Origin: Candidatus Spechtiibacteriota bacterium
GTDB lineage: Bacteria; Patescibacteriota; Minisyncoccia; Spechtbacterales; HO2-43-30
Reading direction: 5' to 3'
Length of the DNA stretch: 23,889 nt
Assembly: GCA_016177905.1 (NCBI GenBank)
Contig: JACOUK010000002.1
Span: forward strand, 1-23,889
Below are positions 1-6,194 of the stretch, one piece after another. How positions within the stretch are numbered: the stretch's first letter is position 1; every line of letters starts with the position of its first letter. A model generated the notes under the pieces. The model saw nothing but the letters and a program-made list of their open reading frames with translations. It searched no databases and was not told where the DNA came from. A program made the position numbers and the translations under genes.

Positions 1-864
1 GACTCGCGTCTCAAATTCGGGGTATCCGATATCTGCGATCATGCCTCCTTCAAAGCGGGATTTTAACCGTTCGTCAATAGAATCGATGGATTTTGGGTGG
101 CGGTCGGACGAAAGAACGATTTGTTTGTTGTTTTCGTGAAGAGCGTTGAACGTATGAAAGAACTCTTCTTGCGTTCGTTCTTTGCGCGCGATAAATTGAA
201 TATCGTCAATAAGCAGCGCATCTAACTTTCGGTATTTTTCACGGAAATCTTTTATGGTCTGGTTATGAACCGCGGCGATAAATTCATTTGTGAACTTTTC
301 CGAAGAGAGATATTGAATTTTTCTGCCTGCCTTCTCCTTGAGCTCATTCCCAATTGCGTGCAAAAGATGGGTCTTGCCAAGTCCCACTCCCCCATAAATA
401 AAGAGAGGGTTGTATTCTTTCCCCAGGTTCTGGGATACGGAGAAAGCGGCTGCATGGGCGAGCTCGTTCGAGGATCCCACAATAAAGTTGTTAAATGTGT
501 ATTTTGGGCTAAGGTTTGTTTCCTTGTCTATATTTAATTGTTCAAAACTCAACTGGTCGGCATTTTCTTTGTAGGGGAAAATTTTCGGTTGAGGCGATTT
601 CGTTTTGAGTTTCACCTGCTTGGGTTCAATGAGAACGGCAACGTCTTTGATGTGAGGAGATATATCGCGAAGAGTCTTGAATATCAATTTGTTAAACTTT
701 TTCTCCAGCCATTCTTTTGAGAATCCGTTTGGGACGCTTATCACAACGCTCCCCTCTTTCCATAAAGAGATTGAGGTGTTGCGGAACCACGTCACAAAAC
801 TCGCTTTCGATATTTGAAGCTGAATTTCTGTGAGCGCTGTTTGCCATAGCTCCTCTTTTGTCAT
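1..864 (-). CDS. dnaA: Chromosomal replication initiator DnaA (N-terminal 288 codons, cut by window edge)
   Basis: DnaA binds origin boxes and, as an ATP-bound filament, melts the origin for helicase loading. I translated the minus strand from the ATG at 864-862 and the frame stays open to the window edge, giving 288 residues of what is normally about 440-460. The N-terminal domain begins MTKEELWQTALTEIQ. The AAA+ domain opens with 'KYTFNNFIVGSSNELAHAAA', followed by Walker A GGVGLGKTH (residues 158-166) and Walker B LLIDDIQF (217-224). The C-terminal helix-turn-helix box-binding domain lies beyond the window. No strong Shine-Dalgarno sequence precedes the start. The gene is divergent from rpmH-rnpA, the classical bacterial origin arrangement, across a 166-base gap with DnaA-box-like sites. 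The identification is certain from motifs; only the 3' end is missing. Confidence 0.96.
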   Translation of the reverse strand, partial: MTKEELWQTALTEIQLQISKASFVTWFRNTSISLWKEGSVVISVPNGFSKEWLEKKFNKLIFKTLRDISPHIKDVAVLIEPKQVKLKTKSPQPKIFPYKENADQLSFEQLNIDKETNLSPKYTFNNFIVGSSNELAHAAAFSVSQNLGKEYNPLFIYGGVGLGKTHLLHAIGNELKEKAGRKIQYLSSEKFTNEFIAAVHNQTIKDFREKYRKLDALLIDDIQFIARKERTQEEFFHTFNALHENNKQIVLSSDRHPKSIDSIDERLKSRFEGGMIADIGYPEFETRV

Positions 865-1030
865 GTGATGTGTAATTCTGCTTTGCGAGGGATAAATTAT
901 TATTCTTTAGTATACCATAAGAGCGATTGGAATTGAAAAGAGTTTACAAAAGCGGAGAAGTATGTGGAGAAGCTGTGGAAGAAATGTGGAAAATTGATTT
1001 TTTTGCTCGCGTATGATACGGTGATTGCGT
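865..1030. other. oriC: Candidate replication origin (dnaA-rpmH intergenic) with three phased DnaA-box-like sites
   Basis: This 166-base gap lies between divergent dnaA and rpmH, a common bacterial oriC location. It holds three same-strand sites, TGTGGAGAA (963-971), TGTGGAAGA (974-982) and TGTGGAAAA (985-993). Their starts are exactly 11 bases apart, about one helical turn. Read on the other strand the last is TTTTCCACA, one mismatch from the DnaA-box consensus TTATCCACA. An A/T-rich stretch (about 890-920) that could serve as an unwinding element lies on the dnaA side. The gap has no room for another gene. Origin function is inferred from position and these sites. Confidence 0.55.
909..937 (-). 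promoter_or_regulatory. Candidate dnaA promoter
   Basis: On the minus strand an extended -10 (TGG then TATACT, 909-914) is preceded at 17 bases by a weak -35 (TTCAAT, 932-937). Transcription would begin near 902, about 40 bases before the dnaA ATG at 864. This rests on visual matching to sigma-70 consensus only. Confidence 0.4.
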
Positions 1031-1165
1031 ATGTCTATTACATATCAGCCGAAGAAACGAAAAAGAAAGAGAGAGCACGGGTTTTTCAAGCGCATGAAAA
1101 CAAAAGCCGGAAGAAATGTTTTGGCACGAAGGAGAAAGAAGGGGCGAGTACGTATAACCGTGTAA
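1031..1165 (+). CDS. rpmH: 50S ribosomal protein L34
   Basis: A 44-residue protein that I translated by hand because it is too short for routine ORF lists. It begins MSITYQPKKRKRKREHGF and ends RRRKKGRVRITV, matching the L34 family pattern (TYQPxxRKRKRxHGFxxRMxTKxGRxVLxxRRxKGR) over its whole length. L34 is a small basic protein of the large ribosomal subunit. The start at 1031 puts the conserved TYQP motif at residues 4-7, as expected; no good Shine-Dalgarno is seen, and a -10-like TATGAT (1012-1017) sits 13 bases upstream. The stop at 1163-1165 is 2 bases before the rnpA ATG, giving the standard rpmH-rnpA pair. It overlaps, in another frame, an upstream extension of rnpA that is probably not translated. 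Confidence 0.95.
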   Translation: MSITYQPKKRKRKREHGFFKRMKTKAGRNVLARRRKKGRVRITV

Positions 1166-1167
1166 GT

Positions 1168-1530
1168 ATGCTGAAAAAAGGGCACCGACTTTTGAAAAAA
1201 GAAGATTTTTCCGCGCTTTTTGCGGGCGGAAGGCACATACGAGGAAATTTTATTTCACTAAAAATTCTTAAGAATGGGCTGGCCTACGCGCGGGTGGGCT
1301 TTGTCGTTGGGGGAAAAGTCGCGAAAAAAAGCACTGTTCGAAATTTGATCAAAAGGCGGCTGCGAGCAATAGTGCATGCATTTGAAGATGAGATACGCGG
1401 CGGAGTTGATGTTGCCGTTCTGCCGAGCGCGGAGATTATGCATAAAAATTTTAAAAATATAGAAAAGGAGACGCGGGGAGTCTTTGAAAAAGCGCGGCTT
1501 CTACAAAACGTACGTCCATGGAATTTATAG
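1168..1530 (+). CDS. rnpA: Ribonuclease P protein component
   Basis: The 120-residue protein cofactor of RNase P, which helps the catalytic RNA remove 5' leaders from pre-tRNA. It begins MLKKGHRLLKKEDFSALFAGG, like RnpA (RLxxxxdFxxvfxxg). It has the central FVVGGKVAKKSTVRN segment and the RNA-binding signature RNLIKRRLR (residues 58-66; family pattern RNxxKRxxR). The frame is open back to 964, but those extra 68 codons overlap rpmH and have no family counterpart. The ATG at 1168, 2 bases after the rpmH stop, gives the normal family length of 110-125 residues. The 3' end overlaps the start of yidC by 13 bases. The order rpmH-rnpA-yidC-jag is the standard origin-proximal block. Confidence 0.95.
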   Translation: MLKKGHRLLKKEDFSALFAGGRHIRGNFISLKILKNGLAYARVGFVVGGKVAKKSTVRNLIKRRLRAIVHAFEDEIRGGVDVAVLPSAEIMHKNFKNIEKETRGVFEKARLLQNVRPWNL

Positions 1531-2267
1531 GCATAGCGTTTCACGAAATTTTGTATCGGCCGATATTTAATCTTCTTGTGTTCGCGTATAACGCGATCCC
1601 CGGGCATGACTTGGGGATCGCGATCATTCTTGTAACTCTTGTGGTGAGAATTATTCTGCACCCGCTGTCTCACAAAGCAATCAAGTCTCAAAAAGCGCTC
1701 GAGGCGCTGCAGCCGAAAATCAAAGAAATCCAGGAAAAGCACAAGGCAAAGGAAGATCGGGCGAGGGCAGTTATGGAGTTTTATAAAGAAAATAAGATCA
1801 ATCCGGCATCCAGCTTTGTTCCCATCCTCCTTCAGCTCCCCCTGTTTTTCGCGCTGTATCGGGTGTTTCTTTCAGGACTCAATACGGAAAGTCTTTCGGC
1901 CCTGTATCCCTTCATATCAAATCCGGGAGAGCTCAAAACAATGTTTCTGGGAATTGTAAATATCGCGCACCCAAACGCGGCGCTTGCGGTTCTCACGGGA
2001 GTCGCGCAGTTTTTTCAATCAAAGGCAATGGTTCAAAAAAAAGACGGCACGCAAGGATCCTCCTCCGGCTCGCCTCGTGCACGCGGCGAAGCGGGCTCGC
2101 CGGAAATTGCAAAGATGATGTCAAAACAAATGATGTATGTGATGCCCCTGTTTATGGTCTTTATCGCCTGGCGCCTGCCTGCCGGCCTTGCGATATTCTG
2201 GATTGTGACCAGCCTTTTTTCGTATCTCGAGTATCGTCTTATTCATAAACGACTTCAAACACCATGA
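1518..2267 (+). CDS. yidC: Membrane protein insertase YidC/Oxa1 family
   Basis: YidC inserts and folds inner-membrane proteins, alone or with Sec. This 249-residue form lacks the large periplasmic domain of E. coli YidC and resembles the short Oxa1/SpoIIIJ type. Visible family parts are the first core helix with the conserved groove arginine (LVTLVVRIILHPL, R44), the cytoplasmic helical hairpin (KSQKALEALQPKIKEIQEKH, about 56-75), the segment PASSFVPILLQLPLFFALY (96-114), and the final helices (MMYVMPLFMVFIAWRLPAGLAIFWIVTSLFSYLEY). An odd Gly/Ser/Arg-rich stretch at residues 176-196 (DGTQGSSSGSPRARGEAGSP) sits in the loop before the last helices and is coded by GC-rich palindromic DNA; see the separate repeat entry. 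It overlaps rnpA by 13 bases and jag by 4, implying coupled translation. Confidence 0.95.
   Translation: MEFIGIAFHEILYRPIFNLLVFAYNAIPGHDLGIAIILVTLVVRIILHPLSHKAIKSQKALEALQPKIKEIQEKHKAKEDRARAVMEFYKENKINPASSFVPILLQLPLFFALYRVFLSGLNTESLSALYPFISNPGELKTMFLGIVNIAHPNAALAVLTGVAQFFQSKAMVQKKDGTQGSSSGSPRARGEAGSPEIAKMMSKQMMYVMPLFMVFIAWRLPAGLAIFWIVTSLFSYLEYRLIHKRLQTP
2065..2101. repeat. GC-rich imperfect palindrome with flanking 8-bp direct repeats inside yidC
   Basis: Positions 2065-2094 form an imperfect palindrome centred on GTGCAC (2077-2082), with 9 of 12 arm positions paired outside the centre. The 8-mer GGCTCGCC occurs directly repeated at 2067-2074 and 2094-2101. The stretch is much more GC-rich than its surroundings and stays in frame, adding a soluble Gly/Ser/Arg segment to a loop of YidC. 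It may be a small inserted repeat; no second copy was seen in the window. Confidence 0.5.
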
Positions 2268-2710
2268 CGGCAAACGAAATAACGAATGAACTTTTACATC
2301 GCATGGAGTTCGATGACGCAAAAGTGCAGGAATCGCTTATGGAAGGAAGGATAAAGATTGACGTTGTTCTGCCCCTTGCCCGCGACCTTATCGGAGAAAA
2401 TGGAACAACACTTGCGATGTTTCAGCATATGGTGCGCAAAATTGTGTCAAAACGCATTGCTTTATTGCCTCAAGTTGATGTTGATATCAATGGGTATAAA
2501 AAGATGCGAGAGGCCGTGCTTACGGAATTTGCGAATGAGGTCGCGGAGCAGGTAAGAGTCGAGAATAAATCCGTAGAGTTAAAACCAATGCCTTCTTTTG
2601 ACCGGCGCATTATTCACATGGCTCTCGCGAAGAATTCTTGCGTAAGTTCCCAAAGCACCGGGGAGGGAGACCGGCGATATATCATAGTACGGCCATCTTC
2701 ATCTTTATGA
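2264..2710 (+). CDS. jag: Jag/KhpB-type RNA-binding protein (KH-R3H)
   Basis: A 148-residue protein with a KH domain followed by an R3H domain, as in Jag/KhpB/EloR, single-stranded nucleic-acid-binding proteins encoded beside yidC in many bacteria. The KH part includes the GxxG loop in LIGENGTTLAMFQHMVRK (G44-E-N-G47). The R3H domain is SFDRRIIHMALAK, with the R-x3-H signature at R114/H118, followed by STGEGDRRYIIVRPS, like the usual 'SxGEGxxRxVVI' ending. The N-terminal Jag_N domain and long linker of Firmicutes Jag are absent. Its ATG overlaps the yidC stop (4-base ATGA), and its own stop overlaps the flippase start the same way. The usual context and motifs make the call strong; the exact RNA targets are unknown. 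Confidence 0.88.
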   Translation: MTANEITNELLHRMEFDDAKVQESLMEGRIKIDVVLPLARDLIGENGTTLAMFQHMVRKIVSKRIALLPQVDVDINGYKKMREAVLTEFANEVAEQVRVENKSVELKPMPSFDRRIIHMALAKNSCVSSQSTGEGDRRYIIVRPSSSL

Positions 2711-4128
2711 GAGAAGGCAAAAAAATTGCCTTTCAGACTCTTATATCCTATGGAGGAAGGATTGTGGCGAGCCTGTTCGGATTTGTTGCGGTGAGTTTGA
2801 TGACAAGGGCGCTCGGCAGAGAGCAATTCGGGGAGTATTCGACGATTCTTGCGTACCTCTCTCTCTTTATGATATTGGCAGACCTCGGATTACAGCCGCT
2901 TTTGACGCGAGAAATTTCGTGTACCAAAAACGGCGAGGGAGAGACTGTGAGTAATTTTTTCACACTGCGGGTTCTCTCAAGCCTTTTTCTTTTACTGGGC
3001 GGGTTTACAGCGATCTTCCTTTTCCCCTATTCTAAAAACATCCAACTTGGTACTGGAATCGGGATGATCGGATTTTTTTTCCTGTCCGCGTCTCAACTGC
3101 TTTTGAGCGTGTTTCAGAAGCATCTCGCGATGCACCTTGCAAGTTTGGGAGAGATTCTTGGCCGCGCAGCGCAGCTTTTTTTTGTTTTTTTAGTCTTTCG
3201 CGGTCACGGGGGGCTGTTTCTATTTCTTCTTGCGATGTCAGGCGCATCTTTTCTGATTTTTTTCTTCCATTTTGTTTTCGCGCGTTTGTACACGCGGATT
3301 CGCTTCAACTTCGACATCTTGGAGATTCGGAAGATTGTGCGCGTCTCCTGGCCCATCGCTCTATCCCTCGTGCTCACGCTTATTTATTTTAAGATTGATA
3401 CCATTTTTCTTTCCTTTATGAAGACGCAGGAGGATGTGGGGCTGTATGGGGTCGCGTATCGAATCCTTGAGAACTTAATATTTTTCCCGGCGATATTTTC
3501 GGGCATTGTGATGCCGCTTCTTTCGCGGGAGACGACAGCGGGAAACGAGGATTTCAAGAGAGTGTTTAAAAAAGCGTTTCACGCTATCGCCATTTTCGCC
3601 GCTCCTGTTACGTGCGGAGGGTTTTTGCTTTCCTATTCTATTATAAACGTTATCGGAGGCAAAGAATTTCTTGCCTCGGGGGCTCCCATGCAGGCGCTGT
3701 TTCTCGCGGTCGGACTTATCTTTTTTGGAAATCTTTTTGGGAGGGCGATTATTGCCCTTGATCTTCAAAAGCAGGCGATGTGGGTGTATCTTTTTGGAGT
3801 CCTCATGAATGTTGTTTTAAATTTTATGTTTATTCCAAAATATTCTTACATCGGAGCCGCCTGGACCACAGTGGCGACAGAGCTTATGATCACCGTGTTT
3901 CTTTTCTGGCTTATCCGGAAGAGAACAGGAGTCCCTTTGTATATCGGGAATTTTGGAAAGCCAGCGCTTGCCGCGCTTGGCATGGTTGCGGTTCTGTTTC
4001 CCGCTGTGTCTCCAATGAAAACCCCCCTTCCCTTCTTGGGTTTTGGGGAGGCGATTATCGGAGGAGCGGTTGTTTATTTTGTTATTTTATACGCCATGGG
4101 CGGCGTAAAAAAAAGAGATTTCTTCTAA
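2707..4128 (+). CDS. Wzx/MurJ-like polysaccharide flippase (MOP superfamily)
   Basis: A 473-residue multi-spanning membrane protein of the polysaccharide-biosynthesis/flippase family, expected to move lipid-linked sugar units to the outer membrane face. Family features are the N-terminal segment SYGGRIVASLFGFVAVSLMTR followed by ALGREQFGEYSTILAYLSL and LADLGLQPLLTREIS, the typical start of Wzx-type flippases. About 12-14 hydrophobic helices follow, with charged loops such as KIDTIFLSFMKTQEDVGLYGVAYRI. I chose the ATG at 2707 because it overlaps the jag stop (ATGA) and starts the family alignment; the frame is open from 2638 but the extra residues overlap jag and look unrelated. The stop codon overlaps the stop of the convergent pilin-like gene by 4 bases. 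Whether the substrate is a capsule/O-unit or lipid II cannot be told from sequence. Confidence 0.85.
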   Translation: MREGKKIAFQTLISYGGRIVASLFGFVAVSLMTRALGREQFGEYSTILAYLSLFMILADLGLQPLLTREISCTKNGEGETVSNFFTLRVLSSLFLLLGGFTAIFLFPYSKNIQLGTGIGMIGFFFLSASQLLLSVFQKHLAMHLASLGEILGRAAQLFFVFLVFRGHGGLFLFLLAMSGASFLIFFFHFVFARLYTRIRFNFDILEIRKIVRVSWPIALSLVLTLIYFKIDTIFLSFMKTQEDVGLYGVAYRILENLIFFPAIFSGIVMPLLSRETTAGNEDFKRVFKKAFHAIAIFAAPVTCGGFLLSYSIINVIGGKEFLASGAPMQALFLAVGLIFFGNLFGRAIIALDLQKQAMWVYLFGVLMNVVLNFMFIPKYSYIGAAWTTVATELMITVFLFWLIRKRTGVPLYIGNFGKPALAALGMVAVLFPAVSPMKTPLPFLGFGEAIIGGAVVYFVILYAMGGVKKRDFF

Positions 4129-5750
4129 AGATCGCAGAGATCCCCCTGGCATATTCCGCCAAGATTTTGAGCGTCATGTATGCTTTTGGGAACCTGAATT
4201 CGTATAGCGTCCGCCGCGTCGTTCCAATCCGTGTCGGCGCTTATGAAGTATTTGGTCAAGTCCGGAATTCTTACTATGCCGCCTTGTCGTGTTGGTATTG
4301 GCTCTTGGCGTTCGTTATTTGGGTCCGAAAAAGAATTTATAACAGTCAGGGAATCTCCGGTGTTATCGAATACGAGAGTTTGCTTGTTGCTTGCCCATTG
4401 CGCATCTGGAGCTTCTTGGTAGAGCGTCACTTTGTACTTCCCAATAATCGCAAGCGATGATACGGTATTATTCTTTATAAAGTTTGCTTGCAAATTTCGA
4501 TCTGACGCGATGAGCACTTCCGATTTGTCCTCAAAGCCCGCATCCTTGTATAGGATTAAACCGGCTTGCCGATTTGCTCCGCCCGCGAAAGTGACAGAAG
4601 AGGCTTTTTTAAAGAGGCTTGGAGGGAGTTGCGGCATGTCTGCGGTAAAAGCGGCGCAGTCGTCTTGGGCATTTGCTCCAAGAGGATTTGCGCACAGGGA
4701 GGCCTTAAATGCCTCTGCGGCATTTTCAAGAGCGAAGTTAATAGAGACAATATTGTCATTGAGATTAAATTCGTTAAAGGCAGTTTGGGTTATGCCTTTG
4801 TGTCCTGACAGCGTATCTCCTTTGAAATCATCGCGATTTGTAAGAAATATTTTTGTATGGCCCTTATAGTTGTCGTCACTATACGCGGTTATAGAGTGGC
4901 CGAGACAGGTTGTATTTCTAAAGCTTAAAGATTTTGTGTCCCTTAGCGCGCTGTTTATTATACTGTTGGGCCCAACTAAACTATCGCTGACACTAAGTCT
5001 GCCGGCGAAATCCTCTTGGCCGAATACGTTGATGGAGCAGTTTCCCAATATTTTTATCGCTTCGAGGTTTTTTGATCTGTTCGCGATGTCTTTTGAAATA
5101 TACGCGCCCTTTAAGAAATCCGCGATATCATTCAGGACTGTTTCCGACATATTGTTTAGATCGCCGCCCGCTCCATCGAGCTTATCGCTTGCAAAAAGAA
5201 CTACTCCCCCATATTGCAAACTGTCGAGGGCGACAGGGTCGCTTCCCGCGTCGAGTTTTGGGGCGGCAAGAAAGTCAAAGTTTTCAACCTTATTTTTTGT
5301 GGAAATCGTGAGGATTTTAAGTTCGGGGTTTATGGTGTTGAGGATAATGACAGACCCAAGAAGCAGGGCGATGCCGATAAAGGCATTCCATAATTTCTTT
5401 TTCGCGTCGGCCCGGAGCTGCGGTTTCGCTCCGGAAAACATAAACATAACTCCCGCATAGATAAGCGCCCCAAAAGCCACGAGTCCGGAGAGCATTACAG
5501 CCAGAGAAAACGCATAGACGATGAGCCCGCTCAACGGGTCAAGAGTTTGGAAAGGTCCTGTGCGATTCCAGATATCGTTTAACGAGTAGTTCCCGATAAA
5601 GTGCAGGCTTGTAAGAGGGATTTTCGGATAATCGTTCTCAAGAGGCTTAACCGCAAAAGCATGGGGCGCAGGAGAGAGCGTAAAACCGACAAGAAAAAGC
5701 ACGGCGCATGCGAAGATGACGGAAAAAAGTTTTTTACGGTTTTGAGTCAT
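4125..5750 (-). CDS. VirB2-like membrane protein with beta/gamma-crystallin-like repeats
   Basis: A 541-residue protein. A signal peptide (1-33, KKLFSVIFACAVLFLVGF with a likely cut after AFA) precedes two hydrophobic helices (about 74-105 and 121-140) joined by a basic loop (RADAKKKLWN), like the VirB2/TrbC pilin plan of T4SS. The remaining 400 residues are hydrophilic and hold several beta/gamma-crystallin-like motifs: strands such as ITAYSDDNYKGHTKIFL (287-303) and LILYKDAGFEDKSEVLI (398-414), each followed by a (N/D)(N/D)xx(S/T)S-type segment. NNTVSS at 427-432 matches that calcium-binding signature exactly; NDNIVS (331-336) and NDAADA (510-515) are weaker. The start is the ATG at 5750, overlapping the upstream stop by 4 bases. 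Helix plan and context support VirB2-like; the crystallin call is by motif recognition. Confidence 0.7.
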   Translation of the reverse strand: MTQNRKKLFSVIFACAVLFLVGFTLSPAPHAFAVKPLENDYPKIPLTSLHFIGNYSLNDIWNRTGPFQTLDPLSGLIVYAFSLAVMLSGLVAFGALIYAGVMFMFSGAKPQLRADAKKKLWNAFIGIALLLGSVIILNTINPELKILTISTKNKVENFDFLAAPKLDAGSDPVALDSLQYGGVVLFASDKLDGAGGDLNNMSETVLNDIADFLKGAYISKDIANRSKNLEAIKILGNCSINVFGQEDFAGRLSVSDSLVGPNSIINSALRDTKSLSFRNTTCLGHSITAYSDDNYKGHTKIFLTNRDDFKGDTLSGHKGITQTAFNEFNLNDNIVSINFALENAAEAFKASLCANPLGANAQDDCAAFTADMPQLPPSLFKKASSVTFAGGANRQAGLILYKDAGFEDKSEVLIASDRNLQANFIKNNTVSSLAIIGKYKVTLYQEAPDAQWASNKQTLVFDNTGDSLTVINSFSDPNNERQEPIPTRQGGIVRIPDLTKYFISADTDWNDAADAIRIQVPKSIHDAQNLGGICQGDLCDL

Positions 5751-6070
5751 TTCTTTAGAAACATAAAGACGTTGATAGTCCACCACGGGCCTTCGCCAAG
5801 GATAGGCACATATTCAAGGCCGATAAGCGCTCCCCTTTTCTTGATGAATTGCGTGAGCTTTCCGCCTATGCCTTGCCCTCCGCTTCGAAGGAACATCCAG
5901 CCTCCCAATGTTATTGTAGCAAAAACATCTATAACTGGCGAAATAAATTCTCCGGCTCCCGGCAGAAACGGATTTAAGTCTAACAAAAATATAAAAATCG
6001 GCGGGATAAAATCGAAGGCAAGAGCGGTAAAGAGCATGGCAATTCCTTCAATGCTTAAAAGAGTTGGCAT
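5747..6070 (-). CDS. Small membrane protein of the T4SS-like operon
   Basis: A 107-residue hydrophobic protein that I do not recognise as a named family. It has a first membrane segment (about 4-32, IEGIAMLFTALAFDFIPPIF continuing FIFLLDLNPF) and a second hydrophobic stretch (about 41-60, FISPVIDVFATITLGGWMFL). A Gly-rich, basic loop (SGGQGIGGKLTQFIKKRG) and a final hydrophobic segment GPWWTINVFMFLKK follow. It lies between the VirB4 ATPase and the VirB2-like gene on the same strand and overlaps the latter by 4 bases (ATGA), so it is almost certainly translated and co-expressed. Its start is only 12 bases from a perfect 33-bp inverted repeat, with no visible Shine-Dalgarno. A channel or pilus accessory role is inferred from position only. 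Confidence 0.7.
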   Translation of the reverse strand: MPTLLSIEGIAMLFTALAFDFIPPIFIFLLDLNPFLPGAGEFISPVIDVFATITLGGWMFLRSGGQGIGGKLTQFIKKRGALIGLEYVPILGEGPWWTINVFMFLKK

Positions 6071-6082
6071 AGTTATCTAGAT

Positions 6083-6184
6083 TGAAGTACAAGTTATTTT
6101 TGTTCATCAAGGGGGAGTCCACGCTATTTTGATAGGGGGGTTGTAAGGTCGCCCCCTTGATGAACAAAAATAACTTGTACTTCA
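6083..6184. repeat. Perfect 33-bp inverted repeat with 36-base loop (MITE-like or structured RNA)
   Basis: The arm 6083-6115 (starts TGAAGTACAAGTTATT, ends CAAGGGGG) is exactly complementary to 6152-6184 (starts CCCCCTTGATGAAC): 33 of 33 pairs. The loop is 6116-6151 and includes a second run of six G (6135-6140) that could pair with the same C5, giving an alternative fold. No run of T follows the stem on either strand, so a simple terminator is unlikely. No clear target-site duplication flanks it. It fills most of the only large gap in the T4SS-like operon, between VirB4 and the small membrane protein. Confidence 0.85.
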
Positions 6185-6194
6185 GCCTTTCTTT

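Noticed and set aside
964..1167. Long N-terminal extension of rnpA (frame open from 964)
   Set aside because: It overlaps rpmH in another frame and the DnaA-box-like sites, and has no RnpA family counterpart; the ATG at 1168 gives normal length and spacing.
3780..4460. 226-codon rightward frame at the flippase 3' end
   Set aside because: It is rich in Cys, Arg and Trp typical of an off-frame reading, and it overlaps two real genes in other frames or strands.
4432..5460. Two rightward open frames (145 and 196 codons) opposite the VirB2-like gene
   Set aside because: Antisense shadows; the leftward frame has the signal peptide, helices and repeats and fits the operon.
6083..6184. Inverted repeat as a rho-independent terminator
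   Set aside because: No T-run follows the stem on either strand, and genes on both sides belong to one operon.
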